NCBI RefSeq assembly: GCF_900184795.1
Contig: NZ_FXXN01000028.1
Location: 838,632-902,631 of the forward strand
Direction: 5' to 3'
DNA from: Magnetospirillum sp. 15-1
GTDB lineage: Bacteria > Pseudomonadota > Alphaproteobacteria > Rhodospirillales > Magnetospirillaceae
DNA: 64,000 nt
Made by a program: the position numbers and the translations under genes. Positions 47,530 through 55,325 of the stretch are shown here, in pieces (the first letter of the stretch is position 1; each line of letters begins with the position of its first letter). The notes beneath the pieces were generated by a model. That model was not told the DNA's origin. It was given only the letters and a program-made list of their open reading frames with translations, and did no database searches.

Positions 47530-50500
47530 GCGTTTCCGCTCCATTCATCCGCCGCCCCATCGCCACCACCTTGTTGATGGCGGCCTTGCTGCTGGCCGGT
47601 CTGGTGGCCTTTCCGCTGCTGCCGGTGGCGCCGCTGCCGCAGGTGGATTTTCCCACCATCATCGTTACCACCAGCCTGCCCGGTGCCGATCCCCAGACCA
47701 TGGCGTCGTCGGTGACCCAGCCGCTGGAGCGCCAGTTCTCGCAGATTCCCGGCGTGGCCCAGTTGACGTCCACCAGCGTCCTCGGCTCGTCGTCCATCAC
47801 CTTGCAATTCGACCTGGAGCGCAATATCGACGCCGCCTCCCAGGACGTCCAGGCCGCCATCAACGCCGCCAGCGGCCAGTTGCCCAAGATTCTTCCCGGC
47901 CCGCCCACCTATCGCAAGGTCAACCCGGCCGATACCCCCATCCTGATCATCGCCGTCAATTCCGACACCCTGCCGCTGATCACCGTCGACGACTACGCCG
48001 ATACGGTGCTGGCCCAGCAGATCAGCCGCATATCCGGGGTGGGACAGGTCTCCATCGGCGGCGAGCAGAAGCCGGCCATCCGGGTGCAGATCGATCCCGG
48101 CAAGATCGCCGCCCTGGGGATCGGGCTGGAGGAACTGCGCGGCACCATCGCCAGCGTCACCGCCAATTCGCCCAAGGGCAGCCTGGACGGCGAGCGGCGC
48201 AACCTGACCATCTACGCCAACGACCAGTTGACCACCGCCGCACCCTGGGGGCGGGTGATCGTCGCCTACAAGAACGGCTCGCCGGTTCGCATCGACGATA
48301 TCGGCCGGGCGGTCGAAGGGCCGGAGAACGCCCGTCTGGCCGCCTGGGAGAACGGCAAGCGGGCGGTCTATCTGGTGGTCTACAAAATGCCGGGGGCCAA
48401 CGTCATCGAGACGGTGGACCGGGTCAAGGCGGCGCTGCCGGTGCTGCAGGCGTCGATTCCCCCGGCCGTTCAGGTCAAGGTGGTGATCGACCGCACGACG
48501 ACCATCCGTGCCTCGGTTCACGAGGTGGAATTCACCCTGGTGCTGACCATCGCCCTGGTGGTGATGGTGATCTTCCTGTTCCTGCGCAATCTGTGGGCCA
48601 CCATCATTCCCGGCATCACCGTGCCGCTGGCGCTGGCCGGCACGGCCGGGCTGATGTATCTGGCTAATTTCAGCCTCGACAACCTGTCGCTGATGGCGCT
48701 CACCATCGCCGTGGGCTTCGTGGTCGACGACGCCATCGTCATGCTGGAAAACATCTACCGCCATCTCGAGGAGGGGATGTCGCCCATGGAGGCGGCCTTC
48801 GCCGGCGCCTCGGAGATCGGCTTCACCATCATTTCCATCAGCGTGTCGCTGATCGCGGTGTTCATTCCGCTGCTGCTGATGTCGGGGGTGGTCGGCCGGC
48901 TGCTGCGCGAGTTCGCCCTGACCGTGTCCATGGCCATCGTGGTGTCCATCGTGGTGTCGCTGACCTTGACCCCCATGATGTGCGCGCGGGTTCTGCATGA
49001 CGAGCACACCGCCAGCCATGGCCGCCTCTACTGGCTGTTCGAGCGCGGCTTTGAGGCCCTGATCGGCGCCTATGCCAGGGGGCTGGACTGGGTTCTGCGC
49101 CACCAGCGTCTGACCATGGCCAGCTTCTTCGCCACCCTGGTGGCCACCGGCCTGCTGTTCGCGGCCATCCCCAAGGGCTTCTTTCCGCAGCAGGATACCG
49201 GGGTGCTGTTCGGCATCTCCGACGCGGCCCAGGATATTTCGTTCGCCGAGATGTCCCGGCGCCAGCAGGCGCTGGGCGCCATTCTGTCGGCCGATCCCGA
49301 CGTGGCCAACTGGACCGCCAGCATCGGCGCCCTGAGCGGCCAGACCCTGAACAACGGCCGCTTCTTCATGGCGCTGAAGCCGCGCGACCAGCGCACGTCC
49401 TCGGCCCAGCAGGTGATCGAGCGCCTGCGCCGCCAGGCGGGCCAGGTCAGCGGCGCCATGCTGTATCTGCAGGCGCCGCAGGACCTCAACGTCGGCGGGC
49501 GTCTGGCCCGTACCCAGTACCAGTACACCCTGCAAGATGCCGACCTGGACGAGTTGAACAACTGGGCGCCGCGAATGCTGGCCAAGCTGAGGGCCTTGCC
49601 CGAGCTTCAGGACGTGGCCTCGGACCAGCAGACCGACGGCGCCACCCTCAATCTGGTCATCGACCGCGATCAGGCCGCCCGTTTCGGCATCCAACCCCAG
49701 GTGATCGACGACACCCTCTACGACGCCTTCGGCCAACGTCAGGTGGCGCAGTACTTCACCCAGCTGAACAGCTATCACGTGGTGATGGAGGTGCTGCCCG
49801 AACTGCAGGGCTCGCCCGATACCCTGGACAAGATCTACCTGCGCTCGCCGGTGACCGGCGCGCAGGTGCCGCTGTCGGCCATCGCCCGGTTCGACACCGC
49901 CCCGGTCAGCCTGTTGGCGGTCAACCACCAGGGCCAGTTCCCGGCGGTGACCCTGTCGTTCAATCTGCGGCCCGGAGTGGCGCTGGGACAGGCGGTCGAG
50001 GCCATCAAGAAGGCCGAGGCGGAGATGGCCAAGCCGCTCACCCTGATCGCCACCTTCCAGGGGACCGCCCAGGTCTTTCAGCAATCCCTGGCGTCACAGC
50101 CCTATCTGATCCTCGCGGCGCTGATCTCGGTCTACATCATTCTCGGCATTCTCTACGAAAGCTTCGTCCACCCGCTGACCATCCTGTCGACCCTGCCGTC
50201 GGCGGGGGCGGGGGCGCTGCTGTTCCTGATGGCCTTTGGTCACGACATGTCGCTGATCGCCCTGATCGGCATTCTCCTGCTGATCGGTATCGTCAAGAAG
50301 AACGGCATCATGATCGTCGACTTCGCCATCGCCGCCCAGCGTGAGCGCGGCGCGACGCCAATGGAGGCCATTCGCGAGGCCTCGCTCAAGCGCTTCCGGC
50401 CGATCATGATGACCACCTTCGCCGCCATGCTGGGTGGATTGCCGCTGATGCTCGGGGCGGGAACCGGCTCGGAGCTTCGCCAGCCCCTGGGTGTGGCCAT

Positions 50501-50639
50501 GGTCGGAGGATTGCTGGTCAGCCAGATGCTGACGCTGTTCACCACGCCGGTCATCTATCTGGCGTTCGAGCGGCTGCGCCATGGCAGCGGCGATGGCCGG
50601 CGAAGCAAGCCGGAGCCGATCAAGCTGGTCGCCGAATAG
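47526..50639 (+). CDS. RND multidrug efflux permease (MdtB/MdtC type)
   Basis: A 1037-residue HAE1-type pump: N-terminal FIRRPIATTLLMAALLLAG, large periplasmic loops after TM1 and TM7, and the proton-relay helix with paired aspartates in GFVVDDAIVMLENI. Late signatures are GIVKKNGIMIVDFAI and PIMMTTFAAMLGGLPL. Only one permease is present, whereas E. coli MdtABC uses two. The substrate cannot be read from sequence. Confidence 0.94.
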   Translation: MSVSAPFIRRPIATTLLMAALLLAGLVAFPLLPVAPLPQVDFPTIIVTTSLPGADPQTMASSVTQPLERQFSQIPGVAQLTSTSVLGSSSITLQFDLERNIDAASQDVQAAINAASGQLPKILPGPPTYRKVNPADTPILIIAVNSDTLPLITVDDYADTVLAQQISRISGVGQVSIGGEQKPAIRVQIDPGKIAALGIGLEELRGTIASVTANSPKGSLDGERRNLTIYANDQLTTAAPWGRVIVAYKNGSPVRIDDIGRAVEGPENARLAAWENGKRAVYLVVYKMPGANVIETVDRVKAALPVLQASIPPAVQVKVVIDRTTTIRASVHEVEFTLVLTIALVVMVIFLFLRNLWATIIPGITVPLALAGTAGLMYLANFSLDNLSLMALTIAVGFVVDDAIVMLENIYRHLEEGMSPMEAAFAGASEIGFTIISISVSLIAVFIPLLLMSGVVGRLLREFALTVSMAIVVSIVVSLTLTPMMCARVLHDEHTASHGRLYWLFERGFEALIGAYARGLDWVLRHQRLTMASFFATLVATGLLFAAIPKGFFPQQDTGVLFGISDAAQDISFAEMSRRQQALGAILSADPDVANWTASIGALSGQTLNNGRFFMALKPRDQRTSSAQQVIERLRRQAGQVSGAMLYLQAPQDLNVGGRLARTQYQYTLQDADLDELNNWAPRMLAKLRALPELQDVASDQQTDGATLNLVIDRDQAARFGIQPQVIDDTLYDAFGQRQVAQYFTQLNSYHVVMEVLPELQGSPDTLDKIYLRSPVTGAQVPLSAIARFDTAPVSLLAVNHQGQFPAVTLSFNLRPGVALGQAVEAIKKAEAEMAKPLTLIATFQGTAQVFQQSLASQPYLILAALISVYIILGILYESFVHPLTILSTLPSAGAGALLFLMAFGHDMSLIALIGILLLIGIVKKNGIMIVDFAIAAQRERGATPMEAIREASLKRFRPIMMTTFAAMLGGLPLMLGAGTGSELRQPLGVAMVGGLLVSQMLTLFTTPVIYLAFERLRHGSGDGRRSKPEPIKLVAE

Positions 50640-50650
50640 GTCCGGCCCGG

Positions 50651-50830
50651 TCAGCCGCCGTCGATGGCGACGCAATTGGTGCGTCCCTGCATGGCGCAGT
50701 CCTGAAGCCGTCCAAGCTCTCTCAGCTTATGGGCCAGCAGCAATCCCGCCACCACCAGGATCGCGGCGATGGCGAGGCCGGTCAGGGCCGAGGCGCGTGA
50801 CGGGGGCGTATGGTCGTTGTCCGTGGTCAT
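50651..50830 (-). CDS. Small single-pass membrane protein
   Basis: A 59-residue protein with one central transmembrane helix (ALTGLAIAAILVVAGLLLAHKL) and a C-terminal tail LQDCAMQGRTNCVAIDGG with two cysteines that could form a disulfide. I do not know its function. It is convergent with the RND pump gene and lies 11 bp from its stop. ATG 50830 is used; the TTG four codons upstream is less likely. Confidence 0.6.
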   Translation of the reverse strand: MTTDNDHTPPSRASALTGLAIAAILVVAGLLLAHKLRELGRLQDCAMQGRTNCVAIDGG

Positions 50831-50909
50831 GGCCGGTTTCAATATCCCGAACTCGGGAATATTGCCAGTTCCCGCGTGATCCGCGGCGGCCCCTCTTGCC
50901 GCCCAATAA

Positions 50910-50928
50910 ATCTATAAAAATAGTAGAA
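50910..50928. promoter_or_regulatory. Copy of the ATCTA-N9-TAG(T/A)(A/T)GA palindrome with promoter
   Basis: ATCTATAAAAATAGTAGAA matches 14 of 19 positions of the inverse of the palindrome found twice before the cysE-encapsulin operon. Seven bp downstream is a promoter-like pair TTGATT (50935-50940) and TAATAT (50958-50963) with a 17-bp spacer, which would drive the 67-residue gene at 50995. Here the element lies upstream of the -35, a position suited to activation. Confidence 0.5.
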
Positions 50929-50994
50929 ATAAGATTGATTCCGTGCCCATGGCTGTCTAATATGGTTTCACCCCAAGCGGCGAGGTGACGCACC

Positions 50995-51198
50995 ATGACC
51001 CATTCCCTCCGCTCCAAGAAACTCCATGATCCCTGGCGCCACGGCGAGCCCCGGCTGGTCGATGTGATGGAAGACCCCATCATCCATGCCCTGATGGCGC
51101 GGGACGGGCTGATTCCCGACGAGGTCTGGCCGCTGATGCTGGAGGCGCGCTCGCGCTTGGGAGTCCGTCTTTGCCGGGTGATGGCCGTGGCGGCGTGA
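50995..51198 (+). CDS. Small hypothetical protein (67 residues)
   Basis: A 67-residue mainly helical cytosolic protein (RLVDVMEDPIIHALMARDG, IPDEVWPLMLEARSRLG). It has no membrane segment and one cysteine near the end. ATG 50995 has GAGGTGACG upstream. I do not recognise it. The coding character is good (third-position GC as in neighbours), and it has its own promoter with an element like those of the cysE operon, so it may belong to the same regulon. Confidence 0.6.
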   Translation: MTHSLRSKKLHDPWRHGEPRLVDVMEDPIIHALMARDGLIPDEVWPLMLEARSRLGVRLCRVMAVAA

Positions 51199-51251
51199 TC
51201 ATCTCGCGGAAAATCCGATCTTTCCCGCCAGTCTATTGATTCGGCGAGGAA

Positions 51252-51274
51252 GCGGGGAGCCTCAGGCTCCCCGC
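51252..51274 (-). terminator. Hairpin whose loop is the stop codon of the cysteine desulfurase gene
   Basis: A 10-bp perfect stem GCGGGGAGCC (51252-51261) / GGCTCCCCGC (51265-51274) encloses a 3-nt loop that is exactly the TGA stop codon (complement of 51262-51264). On the minus strand it is followed by TTCCTC. It may end the operon or stabilise the 3' end. Confidence 0.6.
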
Positions 51275-52896
51275 CCTCCATGTCCCGACTGGAAGCGCCG
51301 CAGGGCGTTCACCAGGGCGTCCAGATCCTCGAAGGTGTTGTAGAAGGCCAGTGACGGCCGCACCGTCGCCTCCACGCCGAAGCGGCGCAGGATGGGCTGG
51401 GCGCAATGGTGGCCCGAGCGTACGGCGATTCCTTCGGAATTCAGGGCCTTGCCGATATCCTCGGTGCGGCAGCCGTCGATGACGAAGGACAGTACCCCGG
51501 CCTTTTCCCTGGCGGTGCCGATCAGGCGCAGGCCGGGAATGGTCAGCAGCCCCTGGGTGCCGTAATCCAGCAATTGGTGCTCCCAGGCGTCGATGATGTG
51601 CAGGCCGATGGCTTCCACGTAATCGATGGCCGCTCCCAGCCCCACCGCGTCGGCGATGTTGCCGGTTCCAGCCTCGAAACGGGCCGGGGCGGGCTGGAAT
51701 ACCGTCTTTTCGAAGGTGACGTCGGCGATCATGTTGCCGCCGCCCTGCCAGGGCGGCATCTGGTCCAGCACGGCTTTTCTGCCATACACGGCGCCGATGC
51801 CGGTGGGGGCGAACACCTTGTGGCCGGAAAAGACATAGAAGTCGCAGCCCAGCGCCTGGACGTCGACGGCCATGTGCGACACCGCCTGAGCGCCATCCAC
51901 CAGCACGGTGGCGCCATGGCGATGGGCCATGGCGGTCATCTCGGCGGCCGGCGTAATGGTGCCGAGCGCGTTGGACACCTGGGTCAGCGACACCAGCCGG
52001 GTCCTGGGGTTCAAGAGCTTCTCGTATTCCTCCAGGATGATCTGGCCCGAATCGTCCACCGGGGCGACGCGCAGTTTGGCCCCCACCCTGGCGGCCAGTT
52101 GTTGCCAGGGAACGATATTGGCGTGGTGCTCCAGCCAGGTGACGACGATCTCGTCACCTTCCCTGACGTTGCGCTCGCCCCAGGCCTTGGCGATCAGATT
52201 GATGCCTTCGGTGGCGCCCCGGACGAAGACGATCTCCTCGGTGGAGCCGGCATTGAGAAAGCGCCGGGTCTTTTCGCGGGCCGCCTCGTAGGCGTCGGTG
52301 GAGCGGGCCGCCAGGGTATGGGCGGCGCGGTGGATGTTGGAATTCTCGAACTCGTAATAGCGTTTCAGGCGCTCGATCACCTGGCGGGGTTTCTGGGTGG
52401 TGGCGGCGTTGTCGAGCCAGATCAGCGGCTTGCCGTGCACCTGCTGGTTCAAGATGGGAAAATCGCGCCTGACCGTGTGAGCGTCGAAGGCGCCGCCATG
52501 GGCGCCGGTGCCCCTGAGATCGGGGATCAGCTCCGGGCGCAGTTCGATGGCCAGGAGAGGTGAAGCCGGCAATGAAGGATCGGGGGGCAAGGGCGGCGGA
52601 GCCGGTTCCACCCCGTGCTCCGGCGGCACCAGCCGGACGATGCCGCCCAGCAGGTTGGCGACGTTGCCAAAATCCACTTCGGCCGGCGCCTCGACCGGCG
52701 GTAGCGAAGGCGGCGCCACGCCGATGGAGGGCTGCGAGTGGCCGGGCTGGGTGTTGAAGAGGGCGTTGGCCATCTGGGCGATCAGCCGGGCGTCGGGCGC
52801 GCCGGCGGAGCCTGTCGCCGGCTCGTCCCAGTCCCCGGCGGGCGGCGCCGCCGGGGTGGGAGAAGACGGCAGATCGAGGGAGAGCGGCTGGGTCAT
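51262..52896 (-). CDS. SufS-type cysteine desulfurase with disordered encapsulin-targeting N-terminus
   Basis: A 544-residue protein. The first ~135 residues are Pro/Ala-rich and low-complexity, with two hydrophobic islands (ARLIAQMANALFNTQPG, 37-53; NVANLLGGIVRLVP, 78-91). From ~137 on it is a full type II cysteine desulfurase: LDNAATTQKP, VDGAQ, PLP lysine Lys360 in SGHKVFAPTG, and catalytic Cys498 in RSGHHCAQP. It takes sulfur from cysteine, leaving a persulfide and alanine. The extension is the type known to load this enzyme into family 2A encapsulin shells. ATG 52896 overlaps the encapsulin stop (ATGA); upstream sequence in this frame is only a shadow of the encapsulin gene. Confidence 0.92.
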   Translation of the reverse strand: MTQPLSLDLPSSPTPAAPPAGDWDEPATGSAGAPDARLIAQMANALFNTQPGHSQPSIGVAPPSLPPVEAPAEVDFGNVANLLGGIVRLVPPEHGVEPAPPPLPPDPSLPASPLLAIELRPELIPDLRGTGAHGGAFDAHTVRRDFPILNQQVHGKPLIWLDNAATTQKPRQVIERLKRYYEFENSNIHRAAHTLAARSTDAYEAAREKTRRFLNAGSTEEIVFVRGATEGINLIAKAWGERNVREGDEIVVTWLEHHANIVPWQQLAARVGAKLRVAPVDDSGQIILEEYEKLLNPRTRLVSLTQVSNALGTITPAAEMTAMAHRHGATVLVDGAQAVSHMAVDVQALGCDFYVFSGHKVFAPTGIGAVYGRKAVLDQMPPWQGGGNMIADVTFEKTVFQPAPARFEAGTGNIADAVGLGAAIDYVEAIGLHIIDAWEHQLLDYGTQGLLTIPGLRLIGTAREKAGVLSFVIDGCRTEDIGKALNSEGIAVRSGHHCAQPILRRFGVEATVRPSLAFYNTFEDLDALVNALRRFQSGHGGRGA

Positions 52897-53846
52897 GCGA
52901 ACTTCTTGTCGTAATCGAAGTAGTGGTCGACCTCGACGTCTTCGAGCACCGCCAGCGCGTCCTCGGTGAGCACGGCGGCCGAGCAATAGAGCGAGATCAG
53001 GTACGACGCGATGGCCTTGCGGTTGATGCCCATGAAGCGCACCGACAAGGACGGCGCCACCTCGCCGGGAACACCCGGCTGGAACAGGCCGACCACGCCC
53101 TGCCTTTTCTCGCCGGTGCGGACCAGCAGGATGTTGGTCTTGCCGTTTTTCTTGCCCTCGGCGGTGATGGTCAGCTTGTCGCTGGGCACCAAAGGCAGGC
53201 CGCGCCAGGTGAGGAAATTGGTGCCGAAAAGGCTGACGGTGGGCGGCGGCACGCCGCGCTTGGTGCATTCGCGCCCGAACGCCGCGATGGCCTTGGGGTG
53301 GGCCAGGAAGAAGGACGGCTCCTTCCACACCTTGCTGATCAATTCGTCGAGATCGTCGGGGGTGGGGGCGCCCTTGCGGGTCTTGATGCGCTGGCTCTTG
53401 GCGGTGTTGGTCAGCAGGCCGTATTCGGCGTTGTTGATCAGTTCGTATTCCTGCTTCTCCTTCACCTTCTCGATCAACAGGCGCAACTGCTCCTGAATCT
53501 GATCGATGGGGTGGGAATAGAGGTCCGAGACGCGGGTCTGGACATCCAGCACGGTGGTTACCGCGTTCAGCGAGTACTCGCGCGGGTTTTCTTCGTAGGG
53601 AACGAAGCTTTCGGGCAGGTCGGCGTCGTTGCGCGGGCTGCACTTGACGTCGGCGGAGGCCTCGGCGCCGCTTTCCTTGACCCGGTTCAGGCGGTAGATG
53701 CCGGCCTCGACCGGCGTCCAGGGCAGGAACGACACCAGCCATCTGGGGGTGATGCCCGACCACTGGGCGCGGGTCTTGGTGGCGTTGGCAAGCTGGCGGG
53801 CCGCCTGCTCGTTCAGGGTGCGGCGCACCTCGATATCCTCGGACAT
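52893..53846 (-). CDS. Family 2A encapsulin shell protein (SrpI-like)
   Basis: A 317-residue HK97-fold capsid-like protein. Features recalled from the SrpI family are the N-terminal arm with TLNEQAARQLANATKTRAQW, SPRWL-like ITPRWLVSFLPW, the helix DQIQEQLRLLIEKVKEKQEYELINN, FGTNFLTWRGLPLVPSDK, and a C-terminal VEVDHYFDYDKKF. There is no cyclic-nucleotide-binding domain, which separates 2A from 2B. It forms a shell around the cysteine desulfurase encoded next. ATG 53846 has AAGGAG 8 bp upstream. No other phage genes are near, so this is not a prophage remnant. Confidence 0.92.
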   Translation of the reverse strand: MSEDIEVRRTLNEQAARQLANATKTRAQWSGITPRWLVSFLPWTPVEAGIYRLNRVKESGAEASADVKCSPRNDADLPESFVPYEENPREYSLNAVTTVLDVQTRVSDLYSHPIDQIQEQLRLLIEKVKEKQEYELINNAEYGLLTNTAKSQRIKTRKGAPTPDDLDELISKVWKEPSFFLAHPKAIAAFGRECTKRGVPPPTVSLFGTNFLTWRGLPLVPSDKLTITAEGKKNGKTNILLVRTGEKRQGVVGLFQPGVPGEVAPSLSVRFMGINRKAIASYLISLYCSAAVLTEDALAVLEDVEVDHYFDYDKKFA

Positions 53847-53869
53847 GCATTCTTCTCCTTGTTGAAAAA

Positions 53870-54205
53870 TCAGTGGGCGGCGACCGATTCCAGCGCCTGC
53901 AGCACGGCGGCGATGCCGGTGCTGCGGAGCGGCCGGAACGGCTTTTGGAAACGGCGGCACAGGCCTTTGACCTTGCTCTGCGCCTGATGGCTGACGCAGC
54001 CCACCGGGAACAGCACGGCGTCGGCCCGTTCCAGCTGGTTGGCCAGCTTGGTCATGCTTTGCTCGACACCGCCGTCGTGGTGGACGAAGCCGCCGCCGCG
54101 CTCCTCGACCATGCGGCGCAGATGGGCCACGTGCTGGTGGCGGCCGCCCACGTAGAGGATCAGGCGGCCGGAAAGATCGATGGCATCGGTGGCTGGAGTG
54201 CTCAT
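53870..54205 (-). CDS. DUF2325 protein of the encapsulin operon
   Basis: A 111-residue protein. The core reads RLILYVGGRHQHVAHLRRMVEERGGGFVHHDGG, then DAVLFPVGCVSHQAQSKVKGLCRRFQKPFRPLRS: the DUF2325 pattern with paired histidines and two conserved cysteines. The function of the family is not known; the cysteines and histidines could carry sulfur or a metal. It lies between cysE and the encapsulin gene (17 and 23 bp gaps), so it is probably part of the same sulfur pathway. Confidence 0.82.
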   Translation of the reverse strand: MSTPATDAIDLSGRLILYVGGRHQHVAHLRRMVEERGGGFVHHDGGVEQSMTKLANQLERADAVLFPVGCVSHQAQSKVKGLCRRFQKPFRPLRSTGIAAVLQALESVAAH

Positions 54206-54222
54206 GGGTCTGCTCCTCGCGC

Positions 54223-55092
54223 TCAGATGGAATAGTCGAACGACTCGTAGGACAGCGCCTTCAGGATCTCCTCCTTGGTGCGCAGGGCCTCGGGGTCGTT
54301 GGTGGTGCGGATGGTGCGGGCCGGGATGCCGGCCACGGTGGAGTGGGGTTCGACGGCCCGCAGCACCACCGAGCCGGCGGCGATGCGGGAGTAGGCGCCG
54401 ATCTCGATATTGCCGAGGATCTTGGCTCCGGCGCCGATGATGGCGCCCTGGCGGACCTTGGGGTGACGGTCGCCGCTTTCCTTGCCGGTGCCGCCCAGAG
54501 TGACGTTCTGCAACAGCGATACGTCGTCGTCGATCACCGCCGTCTCGCCCACCACCAGTCCGGTGGCGTGATCGAGGAAGATGCCCTTGCCGAAGCGGGC
54601 CGCCGGATGGATGTCGGTCTGGAAGACGTCGGACGAGCGGCTTTGCAGATACAGCGCGACGTCGCGCTCGCCATTGCCCCATAGCCAGTGGGCGAGGCGG
54701 TGGGTTTGTACCGCGTGGAAGCCCTTGAAGTAGAGGAACGGCTCGATAAACCGCCGGGTGGCCGGGTCGCGGTCCAGCACGGCGGCGATGTCGGCCCTGA
54801 GCGCCAGGCCAAGGCCGGGATCGGCCAGGGCGGCGCGGGCGAAGGTCTCGGTCAGCAGGGGCAGCGTCACCACCTCGTTCTTCAGACGTTGCGAGATGCG
54901 GAAGAACACCGCCGCCTCGAACGAGGGCTGCTCCAGGATGCAATCGATGAACAGCCGCCGCAGCATGGGGGCGCGGGCCAGGGCCTCTTCCGCTTCCTTG
55001 CGCAATTCCGCCCAGACGGTGTCGGCAAAACGGCCCAGATCGCTTTCTTGCCGGGCAATCAAGGCCAGATGGCCGTGGGGAGGTCGCGCCAT
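54223..55092 (-). CDS. cysE: Serine O-acetyltransferase (CysE/EpsC type)
   Basis: A 289-residue enzyme with an N-terminal helical domain (about 1-150) and a left-handed beta-helix. Catalytic residues are Asp160 (TDIHPAA) and His175 (FLDHATG), then GETAVIDDDVSLLQNVTLGGTGK and the hexapeptide repeats. It acetylates serine to O-acetylserine, the acceptor of sulfide in cysteine synthesis. First gene of the operon cysE-DUF2325-encapsulin-desulfurase, so the operon joins cysteine precursor supply to compartmented sulfur release. Confidence 0.95.
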   Translation of the reverse strand: MARPPHGHLALIARQESDLGRFADTVWAELRKEAEEALARAPMLRRLFIDCILEQPSFEAAVFFRISQRLKNEVVTLPLLTETFARAALADPGLGLALRADIAAVLDRDPATRRFIEPFLYFKGFHAVQTHRLAHWLWGNGERDVALYLQSRSSDVFQTDIHPAARFGKGIFLDHATGLVVGETAVIDDDVSLLQNVTLGGTGKESGDRHPKVRQGAIIGAGAKILGNIEIGAYSRIAAGSVVLRAVEPHSTVAGIPARTIRTTNDPEALRTKEEILKALSYESFDYSI

Positions 55093-55136
55093 GGTGTGTG
55101 CCCTTTGGTGTGGCTGTGTCCTGTCGAAACTCTTAC

Positions 55137-55162
55137 ATCATAAATCTACTAGATCAATAGAA
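55137..55162 (-). promoter_or_regulatory. Palindromic operator and -10 element of the cysE-encapsulin operon
   Basis: ATCTACTAGATCAATAGAA (55144-55162) matches 16 of 19 positions of the better palindrome at 55225-55243. Reading in the cysE direction it is followed at once by TATGAT (complement of 55137-55142), a good -10. The operator thus occupies the -35/-10 spacer, a position expected for repression. The regulator is unknown. Confidence 0.6.
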
Positions 55163-55224
55163 AAATAGAGCGATACGATCCACAAGCCTCGGGTGGCGGC
55201 CTGAGGTGGCGATATAAGCATTTT

Positions 55225-55243
55225 ATCTACTAGACTAATAGAT
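55225..55243 (+). promoter_or_regulatory. 19-bp near-perfect palindrome before the EAL gene
   Basis: ATCTACTAGACTAATAGAT is symmetric at 16 of 19 positions around a central A. It lies in the 233-bp gap between cysE and the EAL gene, ~83 bp before the EAL start and overlapping a GATAAT -10-like element (55241-55246). With the copy at 55144-55162 it could control both directions. Confidence 0.6.
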
Positions 55244-55325
55244 AATGCGAGAGGGAGAATGGTTGTCCGGTACCCGTTTTCCGTGACGGTGGCCGGCTGT
55301 GTTGCGTTTGAGAGGAGAGACCGGA

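Noticed and set aside
52893-53846. Prophage capsid gene
   Set aside because: The HK97-like protein has SrpI-type sequence and is flanked by sulfur enzymes; there is no terminase, portal, tail or integrase gene.
51262-53850. Single 862-codon minus-strand reading frame covering both the encapsulin and the desulfurase genes
   Set aside because: Its first ~318 codons are a basic, Arg/His/Pro-rich shadow of the encapsulin gene in another frame. The desulfurase starts at ATG 52896 with a stop/start overlap.
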